Positions 48,801-56,010 of a stretch of 56,141 bases of DNA are shown one piece after another. The stretch comes from Chloroflexota bacterium (lineage in GTDB: Bacteria; Chloroflexota; Anaerolineae; Promineifilales; Promineifilaceae), in NCBI GenBank assembly GCA_020628815.1, contig JAHDEN010000013.1:1-56141 (forward strand), read 5' to 3'. The position numbers and the translations under genes were made by a program. Each line of letters begins with the position of its first letter. Within the stretch, counting starts at the first letter, position 1. Below the pieces are notes generated by a model. The model was given only the letters and a program-made list of their open reading frames with translations, was not told the DNA's origin and ran no database searches.

Positions 48801-51800
48801 TCGTAACATCACGCTGTCCCCCATCTTTACGGCCGGTAATAAACGTGCTTGAAAGCGCCTCGGCCGCATGCCACAAATAGTCATCAGCTTCTAAATTGTT
48901 ATCCTCTTCAGGGTTTTCATACAGGGCGGCAACCTGTTGACTGTGGTCTTCGCGCACCGTTAGCCCAGCTAAAATCCAAGCGGGATCATCATATTGGTGA
49001 ACCACCTGCAGCTGGTTTCCGCTGGTTCCGCACCAGTTGGCCATACGGGTTTGTTCGTCGGCCGTTGTCATGTAGTCGGCCGGTGGATCAGAACAAAAAT
49101 CGGTTAACACCTGCACGTGCCACACCAGTTTCGTATCGGCCCGGATCGCTTGGTTCCCGCTATCTGTAACAAACGGCATCCGGCCGCCAAATCCGGCCGT
49201 CCGGCCGCTTTGTGTATCCACAATCGTTGTGGCCGGAACATAAGCAACCAGCCTGCCCGACTCATCTTTTTCATGTACCGAAACATTAAATTGCTGGGTC
49301 AGCCGCTCCACATCAATCATGTTGGTATATGCATCCCCCCCATTGACCAAGTTTGGCATCGTGCGACAGAATTGCTCAACGCCACCGCTACCGGCCGTAC
49401 TCACAATCAGCGCATGGTTCGCATTAGCTATATCAGTTAAATTTCGATTTGACACCGTTGCTTTAGGTGAACCTTGAGTCAAAGATAATAAGTTGAACTG
49501 CTCTGCTCCCCGTGCATCACAGCTACCGGCAACCACCTGTACATTGTAGCCGTCATTAGCTGCCTCATTTGTCACATCAAAGATAACCTCAATGTCGGCC
49601 CCAACCTGATTAAAGCGCATATCGCCAAAGTTCATCGGATCACGCCGAAGCGCATAACTTAAAACGGAACTTCCGGCCACCGCTTTTTCAATCGGCTGGC
49701 AAACATTCTCGGCCGAGTTGCCAAGCACAATCACATATTCCCCATTCGCCACATCGGTTAACCGAGTGTCGTTCAAAGAGTACGTCTGTTGTTCATCAAC
49801 GTCTGAATAGGTCCACTCTACCAAGGCGGCCTCACAGCTCCCTTTTGAAATTAGCAGATCAAGTTGCTCTCCCTGACGCTTATCAATGGACGACAAACGG
49901 ACATCCACTCGATTCTGGTCTTCATTGTCAAACAGCTTAACCACGCCCAGAGGCACACTGGCGATGACCGGGGTTGAAAAACGGGCCGCTGTGCGCGGAA
50001 GAGGGGCGTTTGCCGGGTCCATCTCCAGCTCCAACATCGGCACAACGCGCATATCCCCATTCGCCAATGCCGGGTCAGAGCTGTTCCAAACTTCTGCAAA
50101 TGTCGTGTCTAAGCGACGCTGAACCTGCCCTTCTGTGTCTCCACTAGGCCAATCCAACACGCTTGTCGGGTAGGACAAACGGGCGTTCCCATCATCACCG
50201 GCCGTGCGAATTTGGAAATCAACAAAGACTTCTCGATCCGCTTCAAGCCCATCGACAATCAGATTAAAGTGATTGGTTCCAAAGAGAGGGTCACTTAAGG
50301 TTCCCATACTCCCGGTTGGCGCACTGTCTACCGTGTCAAAAAAACCATCGTTGTCGCTATCATCGTCCAGAACATCGGGCAAGCCATCCCCATCTGTGTT
50401 GGCACAGTTACCCGCATTACCATCTAGCCGTTCGGGACACTCTTGTCCATCTAAAATTCCATCGAAATCGCTGTCTGGGTTGATAGCGTCTGTATACAAT
50501 CCATCACCAAACGCTAAAACCTCGATATTGTCATGAATTCCGTCAAGGTCACTATCTTTGTTGTTCGGCTGAGTGGCTAAAAAGAGTATTTCTTGTCCAT
50601 CTGTCAGCCCATCGAAGTCGGTGTCTGATCGGGTTGGGAGCGCACAATTTGAGCTGTTTGGGTCCTGACAAAGGGCCGCCTCTTGTCCATCTGAAAGTCC
50701 GTCTCCATCGGTGTCTGGAAAAACGGGTGAAGTCCCCCAAGTCGATTCTTCTGCATCACTCAACCCGTCGCCGTCGCTGTCATTGGGGTCAAGACCCTGC
50801 TGGGCCACTGCGGCCGGTGACAAAACTGTCTGACGAGCCACCCACTCAGCTTCACCGCTGGCGAGCGGATCTGTGGTCATGTCAAACGATGGTAGTTGCC
50901 CGAATACCGTCTGCTCCTCATTCAAAAATTCAGCTGTGTCTGATTCAGGCGCATGCAACGTCGGCCGTTCGATCCCGCGCGAGTTTACAAAATAGTCCAA
51001 CTGTTCTTCGTAGTGATAGGCTTGAGCCATTGAAGCAAACGGAGAAACAAACATCCCCAGGGCAAGGGTGCCAGACACAATGCGATAAATGAACATTTTC
51101 TTCCGGCTGCGCATCACAAAAACACACAGGCCGACAAAAGCCAAAACGGTCCCCAGCGCCAATCCAACCAGCTCCCATTCAACAGCCAGCAGAGCGGCCG
51201 CCACGTTTTGGGGCATCTGCTGTATCCGTGCCATTGCACTCACTTGGGGTGGGATGGCTAGTTCAAATATGTCGGTTTGAATCGTTGCAGATACACGCTC
51301 CCCATTCGCCTCTTGCGGAAATTCGAGGTCAATCGTCATTCGTGCCGGAACAAGGTTCTCATCAACCCAAACGGTCCCCCGGCCGATAGCATCCTCAAAT
51401 ACAGATCCAGCCTCAATTGTCAGCCCCTGTGGCAACTCCCCTCTCCGCCGTAAGCTGCGATTGATCGATTCGTTGGCATAATCGGCGACCTTTTCCCCAT
51501 CCAGCACAAAGCTATAAACGGCAAATGACACTGCGCCAGAACCGGCCGCGCTGTTTGGGATCTCACGCACCTCGTCTTCAAGCCGGGTCACATGCTGTGC
51601 GCCGACTAAAAAGGCACCAACGTCCATACCTGGGGCGATGAGCGAGCCGATATTGTCGATCTCTTCCCAATTTCCAGCTCCGTACCGGCCATAAGCCCGA
51701 TCCCCTTCAATCTTGATCTCAAGCGCTTCTTCCCGTTCATAACGCTCGTAAAAACCTTCCCAAAGCCAGACATTCAACCCCTCGTTGGCCCGGTTTAACG

Positions 51801-52083
51801 CCCCTTCTAGCATAAGCTGATCAATGCGGGCCGCCCGGCCGGCGTTGCTGCGCACCGGCGCAGGTGCAGTTTGCTGCTTTACCTGAGTCCGAAACTCGTA
51901 CCCGTCAAGTTTATTCAACATCGCCCAAGCAGACTCTAAATCCTGCTCGGCCGTCTGATTCATCCCCAAATAGTCTGTAAATGACTGTACGGCCGACACT
52001 TGGGTTACAAGCAACATGGCCAAGGCGATAATCCCTACAATTGAAACATAGATACGGCTAAAACGATTTTTCTTTATGATCAT
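39880..52083 (-). CDS. Giant surface protein with TSP3 repeats, hydrophobic core and six LamG-like domains
   Basis: This single 4067-codon frame encodes a ~430-kDa envelope protein. Order: signal/anchor helix (~10-32); a LolA-like beta region (~35-300); a membrane helix (~300-325); a second signal-like helix (~330-356, ending ASMAQAY). TSP3-type calcium repeats follow (~431-581; DSDGDGLSDAEES, DTDGDGLSDGQEA). A long unassigned part includes two similar ~80-residue stretches. A Gly/Ala-rich hydrophobic segment lies at ~1374-1544 (TGPIGVAIAAVIAAIDGLIA), then a second TSP3 group (~1784-1918). LamG/concanavalin-like domains centre near 2144, 2446, 2778, 2996, 3551 and 3759 (GAWIKP or TWVKL starts), with Ig-like parts between. 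It ends VYLPVIAR. It probably binds glycans or other cells. No close homologue is known to me. Domain edges are approximate. Confidence 0.85.
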   Translation of the reverse strand: MIIKKNRFSRIYVSIVGIIALAMLLVTQVSAVQSFTDYLGMNQTAEQDLESAWAMLNKLDGYEFRTQVKQQTAPAPVRSNAGRAARIDQLMLEGALNRANEGLNVWLWEGFYERYEREEALEIKIEGDRAYGRYGAGNWEEIDNIGSLIAPGMDVGAFLVGAQHVTRLEDEVREIPNSAAGSGAVSFAVYSFVLDGEKVADYANESINRSLRRRGELPQGLTIEAGSVFEDAIGRGTVWVDENLVPARMTIDLEFPQEANGERVSATIQTDIFELAIPPQVSAMARIQQMPQNVAAALLAVEWELVGLALGTVLAFVGLCVFVMRSRKKMFIYRIVSGTLALGMFVSPFASMAQAYHYEEQLDYFVNSRGIERPTLHAPESDTAEFLNEEQTVFGQLPSFDMTTDPLASGEAEWVARQTVLSPAAVAQQGLDPNDSDGDGLSDAEESTWGTSPVFPDTDGDGLSDGQEAALCQDPNSSNCALPTRSDTDFDGLTDGQEILFLATQPNNKDSDLDGIHDNIEVLAFGDGLYTDAINPDSDFDGILDGQECPERLDGNAGNCANTDGDGLPDVLDDDSDNDGFFDTVDSAPTGSMGTLSDPLFGTNHFNLIVDGLEADREVFVDFQIRTAGDDGNARLSYPTSVLDWPSGDTEGQVQRRLDTTFAEVWNSSDPALANGDMRVVPMLELEMDPANAPLPRTAARFSTPVIASVPLGVVKLFDNEDQNRVDVRLSSIDKRQGEQLDLLISKGSCEAALVEWTYSDVDEQQTYSLNDTRLTDVANGEYVIVLGNSAENVCQPIEKAVAGSSVLSYALRRDPMNFGDMRFNQVGADIEVIFDVTNEAANDGYNVQVVAGSCDARGAEQFNLLSLTQGSPKATVSNRNLTDIANANHALIVSTAGSGGVEQFCRTMPNLVNGGDAYTNMIDVERLTQQFNVSVHEKDESGRLVAYVPATTIVDTQSGRTAGFGGRMPFVTDSGNQAIRADTKLVWHVQVLTDFCSDPPADYMTTADEQTRMANWCGTSGNQLQVVHQYDDPAWILAGLTVREDHSQQVAALYENPEEDNNLEADDYLWHAAEALSSTFITGRKDGGQRDVTIADLETHLSSWGLSSEVAVETFEEKSSHNGFGDIVQTDLPELLDESFLDMSGSPIAKMPLVLFAGEETFRAVELDGDAYNTENGTQLVVNLNGGPGLEPVVVSTLHWKPYTYAENKWEAVPLEQYWTEIESRMFESEGFSAGDLSGEYVLAAETRIAQIYFTSLYMGENRTVQVGDTVIQGSIEGSASDAAIAQRMADAKAGALDIKKGGMVKSVIQPVIAALTSDYIVYTNVLKPLLKQDNLPLIDTPTKVLEHIGKTMKSKLKSNWNDFLGDSIRTKNTRNGKSGVRYGVVLAGLTVASLALTGSKAQAPVDTTLKAIAAIAAIHSAVNAVLDAGEAVDNAASAAANSLTQAGRLSARASATAGAIGLLISEIIAWGALIYTIVAAKLEVGGLAANRLAASGVAGTITAVALLALALTGPIGVAIAAVIAAIDGLIALVCGLAVDDEVRQDKDRAEFYICKGITGLATYAISLVIYATQDIVTIDDPHRMQILSFSPMLKNPETGFLIGSQLDVDLTVQNTLQVSNLPISIGATYPWQYSNDSLKTSTFKYEIIPEEIEDEEKELHREIERSGDNWVEVDGTSDKDRFAITKDVTDNGDIKLGFEHGLNRPVDAVLAEGFAIPTQECILIYFVPMPTPVPACWVRTRQDTNYTNLSIKYDVFPNTITAFMALEDPDGDGQYVQQWGQDGALTLPPLLDADGDGLNYTVDGEDSLWDSDGDLISDKIELDRGLNPNQSDSDSDNLADWEELLRGTEPLLPDTDGDGLQDGEEVAGWDIPYQITPGLLFTRVASDPLAADSDGDLVVDSEEKLLGTSPYVVSDRNRLALETALTEPYAPDLLLTMDEPSGAASFVNQADPAGETTIVCKNDLPLGYNLQIFSISASDRLQFNFTQPGTFEFGNMNISVNGNSNETPINLVSSNGEVVLDSPISIPVPFDSETVTDESPLEFVVTHDSSNSDRNFRHEDFSTVGSANSLSFIDFVYPYFTTTGQEAEVDFSIVYRLILVEDQCPASGHVGRFGNAAHYQETDAGGDAMTVINDADTVDFSGNFVVGAWIKPSVVDPFKRQVILTSRDTSDKSELTAAFEFGLDGDRLYAGGTRIGDTFTMTDEFPGHIKPDEWVYVIAIVSDDIVELGQIPASTADYFADGTQAAVTSLDSGGVPAVLTIGAAPNHLLGMTRPFSGLIDELVVTSLPAGGDMNKVALNQYPYGIYNRNDGIVTPGQQVQIDIETDNKLLAREIRGFHTVEYPVDVFDLSGSTAGEASDLFLRANQSLLRSQEVEIKSGAPAGRHTVTQTVEAAVAIPVYNLFTATDADKVFEWKDNVNFDGTSAVDFAPQVVNQPSGDFTFAGWIKPPAATSERRGIWGKASQTAGGSPSLDIQNNELIFGFGSGGVWQEVRSGTTLNANAWNFVAVSYQSGSATFYINDGAAINRPIAGTPFWSGEDFFIGRSRDTALLTLETVHLTCEYDFGGAGEYDFVIGSENFYSFEGTDNDIETPNEQKVFSGDLTVTMCEDDDNIRSSCSSSDRVMGSFTVSTNKIGTSTANQVFSSETDSACTWRPFVGWPDTALVSYQVNNPSVPFVGGVQNVALYDSAKDSDDVEALREGETFAADFRFDELPGSVVFSDANSFHEATCEETAGRSCPTAGVAAKDQLGVEFDGDKDALNVDSLARSVADSDTLAFGAWIKPESASNGAGNTVLAFEFNETSGNRLSIFDAGNGRFKVKYFDRSTFETNTTNSSFELNEWTHVAVAITAGGSNQGRIYVNGQRMLVNDTTIDVFDAANNAGISTNFAIGHSAGSFGFAESVFDGVIDRVFVVKDDWGGANDGQLRLEMAKAPSYQNTLDIGTNNNSLPDGLSHLRDAGVRGDALHFNGNGISTFIPEPNENDFPDSFSGGWTISTWVKLDDPEGTTTNREQGVWLIAKGDQVGSRYLRLKLVDGKPRFEMATSSGGGQVEATEKIVPNVWQHLVVRQVGNTVTIFLNGSAVASETGVNFGGSLSESEAAQLQLGRTIEIGAPGLNTPFSGSLDEIKIYLTGMEDKDVRDLYNQQRAWTEDEESIDFWVATQSPEARVAVEDQSYFSNSAVGILLETSGDRTGTINAELEVVGNGQTVIVSGQPVIDAVPGSAYLAMFDASSGGEGEYALRTRATNIVGLRSEFSEPARTIRIDGRPPVVTIDPLGQRPIKLDRAAEDQNSFVLNLSGTVSDPNLGSTALPGSGVATVEVIVYDSLSLQPIASIQSATISGSTWSIDYLVKADNLTGEFLIDVLAQDAVGNRTPSAVVRQQRGVDESQSVLIDTTSPVLTVESITTESANRLRAVHSELPGWLGLDSVLKGQVDDTPVNFVTNGVSAGINTVEIEFAQIQNGGPALRHNALPAKTALYLPFDESELTENGAGRTYTDPLTGATATCSGQACPASGSAGHTGQAVLFDGNDDILTVQNGPDLSNLSNGLTVAAWVRPGPSTDYKPILTHTDGSKGFDVGIASNQSLNLTAYDVESYEIPYAFTSGQWAHVAVSVNSAGKPTFYVNGSQIGSPATKGVLVGSSGSPTWIGSDSWSFHDGDIDELVVVQSGLSSAEILNLMNDRPSIRLTFDTPIAQGSEQFTDHNLMGSIGQFTTTADHNGAISGVVGSHGLQILSGSGDQLRIEPEPATLPAAAGDFTLSTWGYSFATSQADGSQISFTAGTNTPLNIVLGGERIKLETAAGSNTGEFASGYWNLLTVVQQAGDLTAFVNGQQVAAIPEAVVDLSQVALVDFVNFAGGIDDFKLYKRALTTLEINEQVQLGWQLAVTSSSGTSVESANWQAAPPAGLEGFYDVNVRAVDTVGNFVAEGSSAPIFTGLVDTLSPRGSFDRSTAGGSTIYTVELTDFSLDRSTLQLPDACSSNTVVTVTNNRSAWFMGLAQQAPNDALTDRAVSIKAVCSVAQPLAEGEFTVCDTARNCAGYDFEGTVIENLVPPAILNKVYLPVIAR

Positions 52084-52686
52084 ATTTCCCCATTCCCAAA
52101 TTAATCCCTAGTAAATGACGCTGGCCGAAGGTCCAGCTTCTGCAAGAATAACAGTCACCATTGACAGGATAAATAGGATTTTTAGGACGAAGCGGCCCCG
52201 TCTAGCTATCCTATTTATTTTGCAGATCCCACCTAAAAACAATTTTTAAACAGTCTTCTAGGATAATTGTCAAACGTAGCGAAAACGTAGCGAGCGTTAC
52301 TTGGCTCACATTTGTAATTATTCAGCAGGTCGTGAGCTGTAGGGGTCAAAAACCTACCTAATCTCGCAGGATCAATCCTGCGGTTAAAATAGGAAGCCCG
52401 TTAAATCGGGCTCTGACGGACATTTTAACCTGATTGATCAGGTTTCTTGTCTTAAACGAGCCATAATAGCTCCAGAAATCTTCATTTCCATAACTTAAAA
52501 CTTACTGTATGGGCATCCCTTGTGGGTGCCCAGGTACAGCATGGCGTCAAGTTGGGTGCCCACGAGGGACACCCCTACATCAACTTGATCAAATTTGGCA
52601 TAGATGATTTTTCTCTGAATTTGCTTAAATTGATACCAATGGTGTTCCGACGGCGTCGCCCCCTACACAAGGTGCTGAATAATTAC
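52084..52686. repeat. Non-coding block of palindromes and repeat phrases
   Basis: No gene is visible in these 603 bp between two minus-strand genes. ATAAATAGGAT (52169-52179) and ATCCTATTTAT (52208-52218) form a perfect 11-bp inverted repeat. Four short palindromes follow: GTAGG/CCTAC (52339-52357), CGCAGGAT-CA-ATCCTGCG (52365-52382), AGCCCG/CGGGCT (52395-52412) and AACCTGAT-TG-ATCAGGTT (52427-52444), with centres ~25-32 bp apart. An imperfect inverted repeat pairs 52511-52532 with 52553-52575. CGACGGCGTCG lies near 52643. ACGTAGCGA is directly repeated near 52275-52295. These look like degenerate members of interspersed palindromic repeat families. Promoter elements of the giant gene must lie in the first part but cannot be picked out. 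Confidence 0.7.
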
Positions 52687-55600
52687 TCACATTTTAGCTA
52701 GCAAAGCTTGCCTTACATCTAAATTGTCCGGCCGATTGTTTAAAAACGCCTCCCTCAACCTTTCATCATCCATTCTGGAGGCGACCCACTCAATCCAATC
52801 ATTCGCCTGCTCCCAAACGGCATAGGCCTCATCTGGTCTGTCACACAGTTCAAAGACCTTGGCACAACATTTCAACAAAAATGCGGGCTCTACAAACCCT
52901 CGTAACCCATCTTCTTTGATGTATGCTAGCGTTTCCTCAACAATTTTAATCGCGTCAGCCTTTTGCCCTTTATGACAAAAGGCCAAAGCCAATCCGGCCA
53001 ACGCCTCATATCGGTTGGGATGAGGCATCGTATTCCAAATTTCGATCGCTTGACGATAAGCGCCTATCGCATCAGGCCAACGCTCCATTTCAACGCAGAC
53101 ATGCCCTATCCGATTCCAAGTCATCCCCTCGATGCGCCCTTTATCTGCACTATGCAAATGATTAATCATCTCATGCCCATACGCTAACGCCTCTTCATAC
53201 TCTCCAAGTTGTCTCAGAATTAAGCATAAGTTTGATCTCAATAGCCCGGTATAGAGTTCGACATCTTCTTCCCTTTCCGCTTCCAGCGCAAGCTTGGCAT
53301 TCTCGGCCGACTCCTGCAGCAAGCCGATAAATTGCTCAATCAAACTCATTTGCCCTTGAGCATGGATTAGTTTTTCTTTACGGCCGTCAGCTTTCCAATA
53401 CGCCAGTGCCTCCTTTGCATCGTCATAGGCAGACTCATAAAGGCGATAGCGTACCGCGACCATGTATCTAGATTCCTTGACCATACGTCTCTCAAAACTA
53501 GCGTCCTCCACCGGCTCCAGCATCACCAAAAGCTGATCAAGATCGTTCAAATACGCATCAAAGTCCCCACGAAAATGGAGCATATTATAAAAAATGCGGG
53601 ACTCTACAGCGGTTGCAATTTGTTTTGGCTCTTCAAGCTGATAGGCGATTCGCTCGGCCGAAAAGAGATGAAAATCTGTCTCCTTCCAGTTCCCCTCCTC
53701 CGCATACCCATTCCCCAACCAAATATGGGCATCTATAGCGATGGAGTCCTCTAACCCAAACACCACAACCCGTTTATAGATCGGCCGGGCCGCAATATGC
53801 CCGTCTAAAAACCGGACACATTTCGCCAAAAACGAAAGCAGATTAGACCGCAACTCGGGTGATCCCGCCTGCTCAGAAATTTGCTCCTCCATCAATCGGT
53901 ACAGCTCTGCCCCATCTCGGTAAACGCCCAACTGATCAATTAGCTGACCAAATTTCGGGGCGATCTTTTCGATCTGAGAGAGAGCATTTTGCTCAATGGC
54001 GCTTAGCCAAGCTCTACGTAGGTTCGCAAATTCTGGAGACAGATTCTTCTCAAACTCGGCCGATTCTGACACCAACAATCTCTCGAAATAATGAACCCGA
54101 TGAACATCTCTTGTCGTTGCTTGCTCACTCCCAAACTCCGCCAATTTTGTTGATAGATACTCCTGTAAAAGAGGGTGTAGGTCGTACCGGCCGCTTTTGA
54201 CACGGCCCACAAGCGACTGATTCATCAACATCGTTAAGTCTCCCAAACTGGCACCCAACACAGCATCGGCCGCAGCCCGATCAAAGCCCCCTTTAAAAAC
54301 AGAGGCTTTAGCCAAAATTAACCGCTCTCGCTCGTTTAGCAAGCGCCAAGAAAATTCAAACACCAGTCCAATTTTATGATGCCGTTCTACCATGCGTTCA
54401 GCGTGTCGCGGCTCCGCTTCGATCTCGAGAATCGAGCGCATGATTTCACTAATCTCAAAATGCCCTACCCAACCGGCCGCGATTTTGATCCCCAGAGGCA
54501 ACCCATCGACCAAATGACATAAGTCTAAAATCTTCGCCTGTTCCCCAATAGCAGAAAATGATGGCACCAATAGTTCAGCTTGCTCCATAAAAAGAGACAG
54601 CGCATCATCATCCGGCAGGCCAGAAAGCTGAACCACCCGCTCGCCGCCGCTGTTTAGTTTGGCGCGTGAGGTGGCTAAAATGTGTACCTCAGCAGGCTGT
54701 AGGAGCGTTTCGATCACGCTGTCGGCCGATTCAAGCAAGTGTTCCCAATTGTCCAAAATTAACAAGATCTGCTTACTCGCTAAGTAGCTGGCTAACTCTT
54801 GCAGTAAATTGTCTTTATCTGTTAATTGGTGGCCAAGCGCACCACCAATCGCCAGTGCAATTAAATCCCCGGCCGCGGCTGTGGGATCGATGTTGGCCAA
54901 CGGAACAAACCAAACCCCATCCTTAAATCGGTCTCGCAAAGCCAGCCCCACCGTTTGGGCAAGATGGGATTTGCCTACACCACCAAGTCCCAAGAGCGTT
55001 ACCATGCGGTATTTCGGCACAAACTCAGCGAGCGTTTCCAGCTCCTTTTTCCGGCCGACAAACAGATCATTGGTGAGCGTTAAATTGTCTTTTTTTGCAA
55101 GCGATTTTGGTGGCTCCTTCAGTTGGCCCAGCAACGCCTGAGTTTCGGCCGAAGGCTCTTTTCCTAGCTCTTCTAATAAAATCGTACAGCAACTTTCGTA
55201 CTGCTTGGTCGCCCCTTTCAAGTCCCCTTGGGCGATCATCGCCTGAATCAAACAGCGGTGGGCCGATTCTACCCAGTTCACCAAACTGAGCTGTTTACGC
55301 GCTACACGGGCGACATCGGACCACCGACTGGTTTGCACATACAGCATCTGCAAAAGGCTCAATGCTTCCATCGCTCTTTGATGAATTTTCTCTTGATGTG
55401 CCACTCGCCACTGCTCAAACTCATGCGATTCTACAGAATCAAAGCCATGCAGAAAATCCCCTTGGTAAAGCTCTGTCAGCTGATTCAATTGTGAAACACG
55501 TTCTAGCTGTAATTCGGCCGGCAGTGCCCAAAATGCATCAATCCCCTCTAAAAAGATTCCCGTATCAACCTCAATCGATCCTTTGTCTAATCGAACCGCT

Positions 55601-55863
55601 TGGCGTGAAACCTCCAGCGCAGGATGATTGCCAAGGAGTTTTTTCAAATTTGACAGCTCGATGCGTAAATTAGTTTTAGCTGATTTTTCCGGGTAGTCTC
55701 CCCAAAACAAGGTAGCAAGCGTGCTCCTTAAATGATCACGTTCAGGTGATGAGGCTAAATACACGAGCAATGCGCGTGACTTTGTCGACCTAAATTTTGT
55801 TACGGGCTGATTGTCTATTTCAACTGAAAAGCCGCCTAATAGCCTGATTTTTAGTGGGAACAT
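52687..55863 (-). CDS. BTAD/SARP-type regulator with STAND (NB-ARC) ATPase and TPR repeats
   Basis: This 1058-residue transcriptional regulator of the AfsR/SARP plan has a winged-helix DNA-binding domain (~1-95; IRLLGGFSVEIDNQ, SRALLVYLAS, LATLFWGDYPEKSAKTNLR) and a bacterial transcriptional activation domain (~95-245; YQGDFLHGFD, HRCLIQAMIAQGD). An NB-ARC/STAND ATPase follows (~270-560; FVGRKKELE, P-loop GLGGVGKSHLAQ, Walker B ILLILDNWEHL, ILATSRAKL). About ten TPR-like helical repeats follow (~640-1050). STAND regulators are switched by a ligand bound at the repeats and ATP exchange, then bind direct-repeat promoters. The neighbouring giant surface protein gene, on the same strand past a 600-bp gap, is a possible target. 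Length and order are typical of the group in Chloroflexota and Actinobacteria. Confidence 0.92.
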   Translation of the reverse strand: MFPLKIRLLGGFSVEIDNQPVTKFRSTKSRALLVYLASSPERDHLRSTLATLFWGDYPEKSAKTNLRIELSNLKKLLGNHPALEVSRQAVRLDKGSIEVDTGIFLEGIDAFWALPAELQLERVSQLNQLTELYQGDFLHGFDSVESHEFEQWRVAHQEKIHQRAMEALSLLQMLYVQTSRWSDVARVARKQLSLVNWVESAHRCLIQAMIAQGDLKGATKQYESCCTILLEELGKEPSAETQALLGQLKEPPKSLAKKDNLTLTNDLFVGRKKELETLAEFVPKYRMVTLLGLGGVGKSHLAQTVGLALRDRFKDGVWFVPLANIDPTAAAGDLIALAIGGALGHQLTDKDNLLQELASYLASKQILLILDNWEHLLESADSVIETLLQPAEVHILATSRAKLNSGGERVVQLSGLPDDDALSLFMEQAELLVPSFSAIGEQAKILDLCHLVDGLPLGIKIAAGWVGHFEISEIMRSILEIEAEPRHAERMVERHHKIGLVFEFSWRLLNERERLILAKASVFKGGFDRAAADAVLGASLGDLTMLMNQSLVGRVKSGRYDLHPLLQEYLSTKLAEFGSEQATTRDVHRVHYFERLLVSESAEFEKNLSPEFANLRRAWLSAIEQNALSQIEKIAPKFGQLIDQLGVYRDGAELYRLMEEQISEQAGSPELRSNLLSFLAKCVRFLDGHIAARPIYKRVVVFGLEDSIAIDAHIWLGNGYAEEGNWKETDFHLFSAERIAYQLEEPKQIATAVESRIFYNMLHFRGDFDAYLNDLDQLLVMLEPVEDASFERRMVKESRYMVAVRYRLYESAYDDAKEALAYWKADGRKEKLIHAQGQMSLIEQFIGLLQESAENAKLALEAEREEDVELYTGLLRSNLCLILRQLGEYEEALAYGHEMINHLHSADKGRIEGMTWNRIGHVCVEMERWPDAIGAYRQAIEIWNTMPHPNRYEALAGLALAFCHKGQKADAIKIVEETLAYIKEDGLRGFVEPAFLLKCCAKVFELCDRPDEAYAVWEQANDWIEWVASRMDDERLREAFLNNRPDNLDVRQALLAKM

Positions 55864-56010
55864 AGGGTCGGTGCCGATTACTCTGGCGAATGCAACCGGT
55901 GTATCGATATTGGATGTTAGTCTAACCTTTTATTTTTGAATTACCCTATTTTACAGGAAATCAAAGCTCATGAGAGTTTACAGATAGATACGAAGGCTCA
56001 AAGACGATGT

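Noticed and set aside
52274..52444. CRISPR array
   Set aside because: The short palindromes differ in sequence and there is no repeated direct unit with uniform spacers, nor any cas gene.
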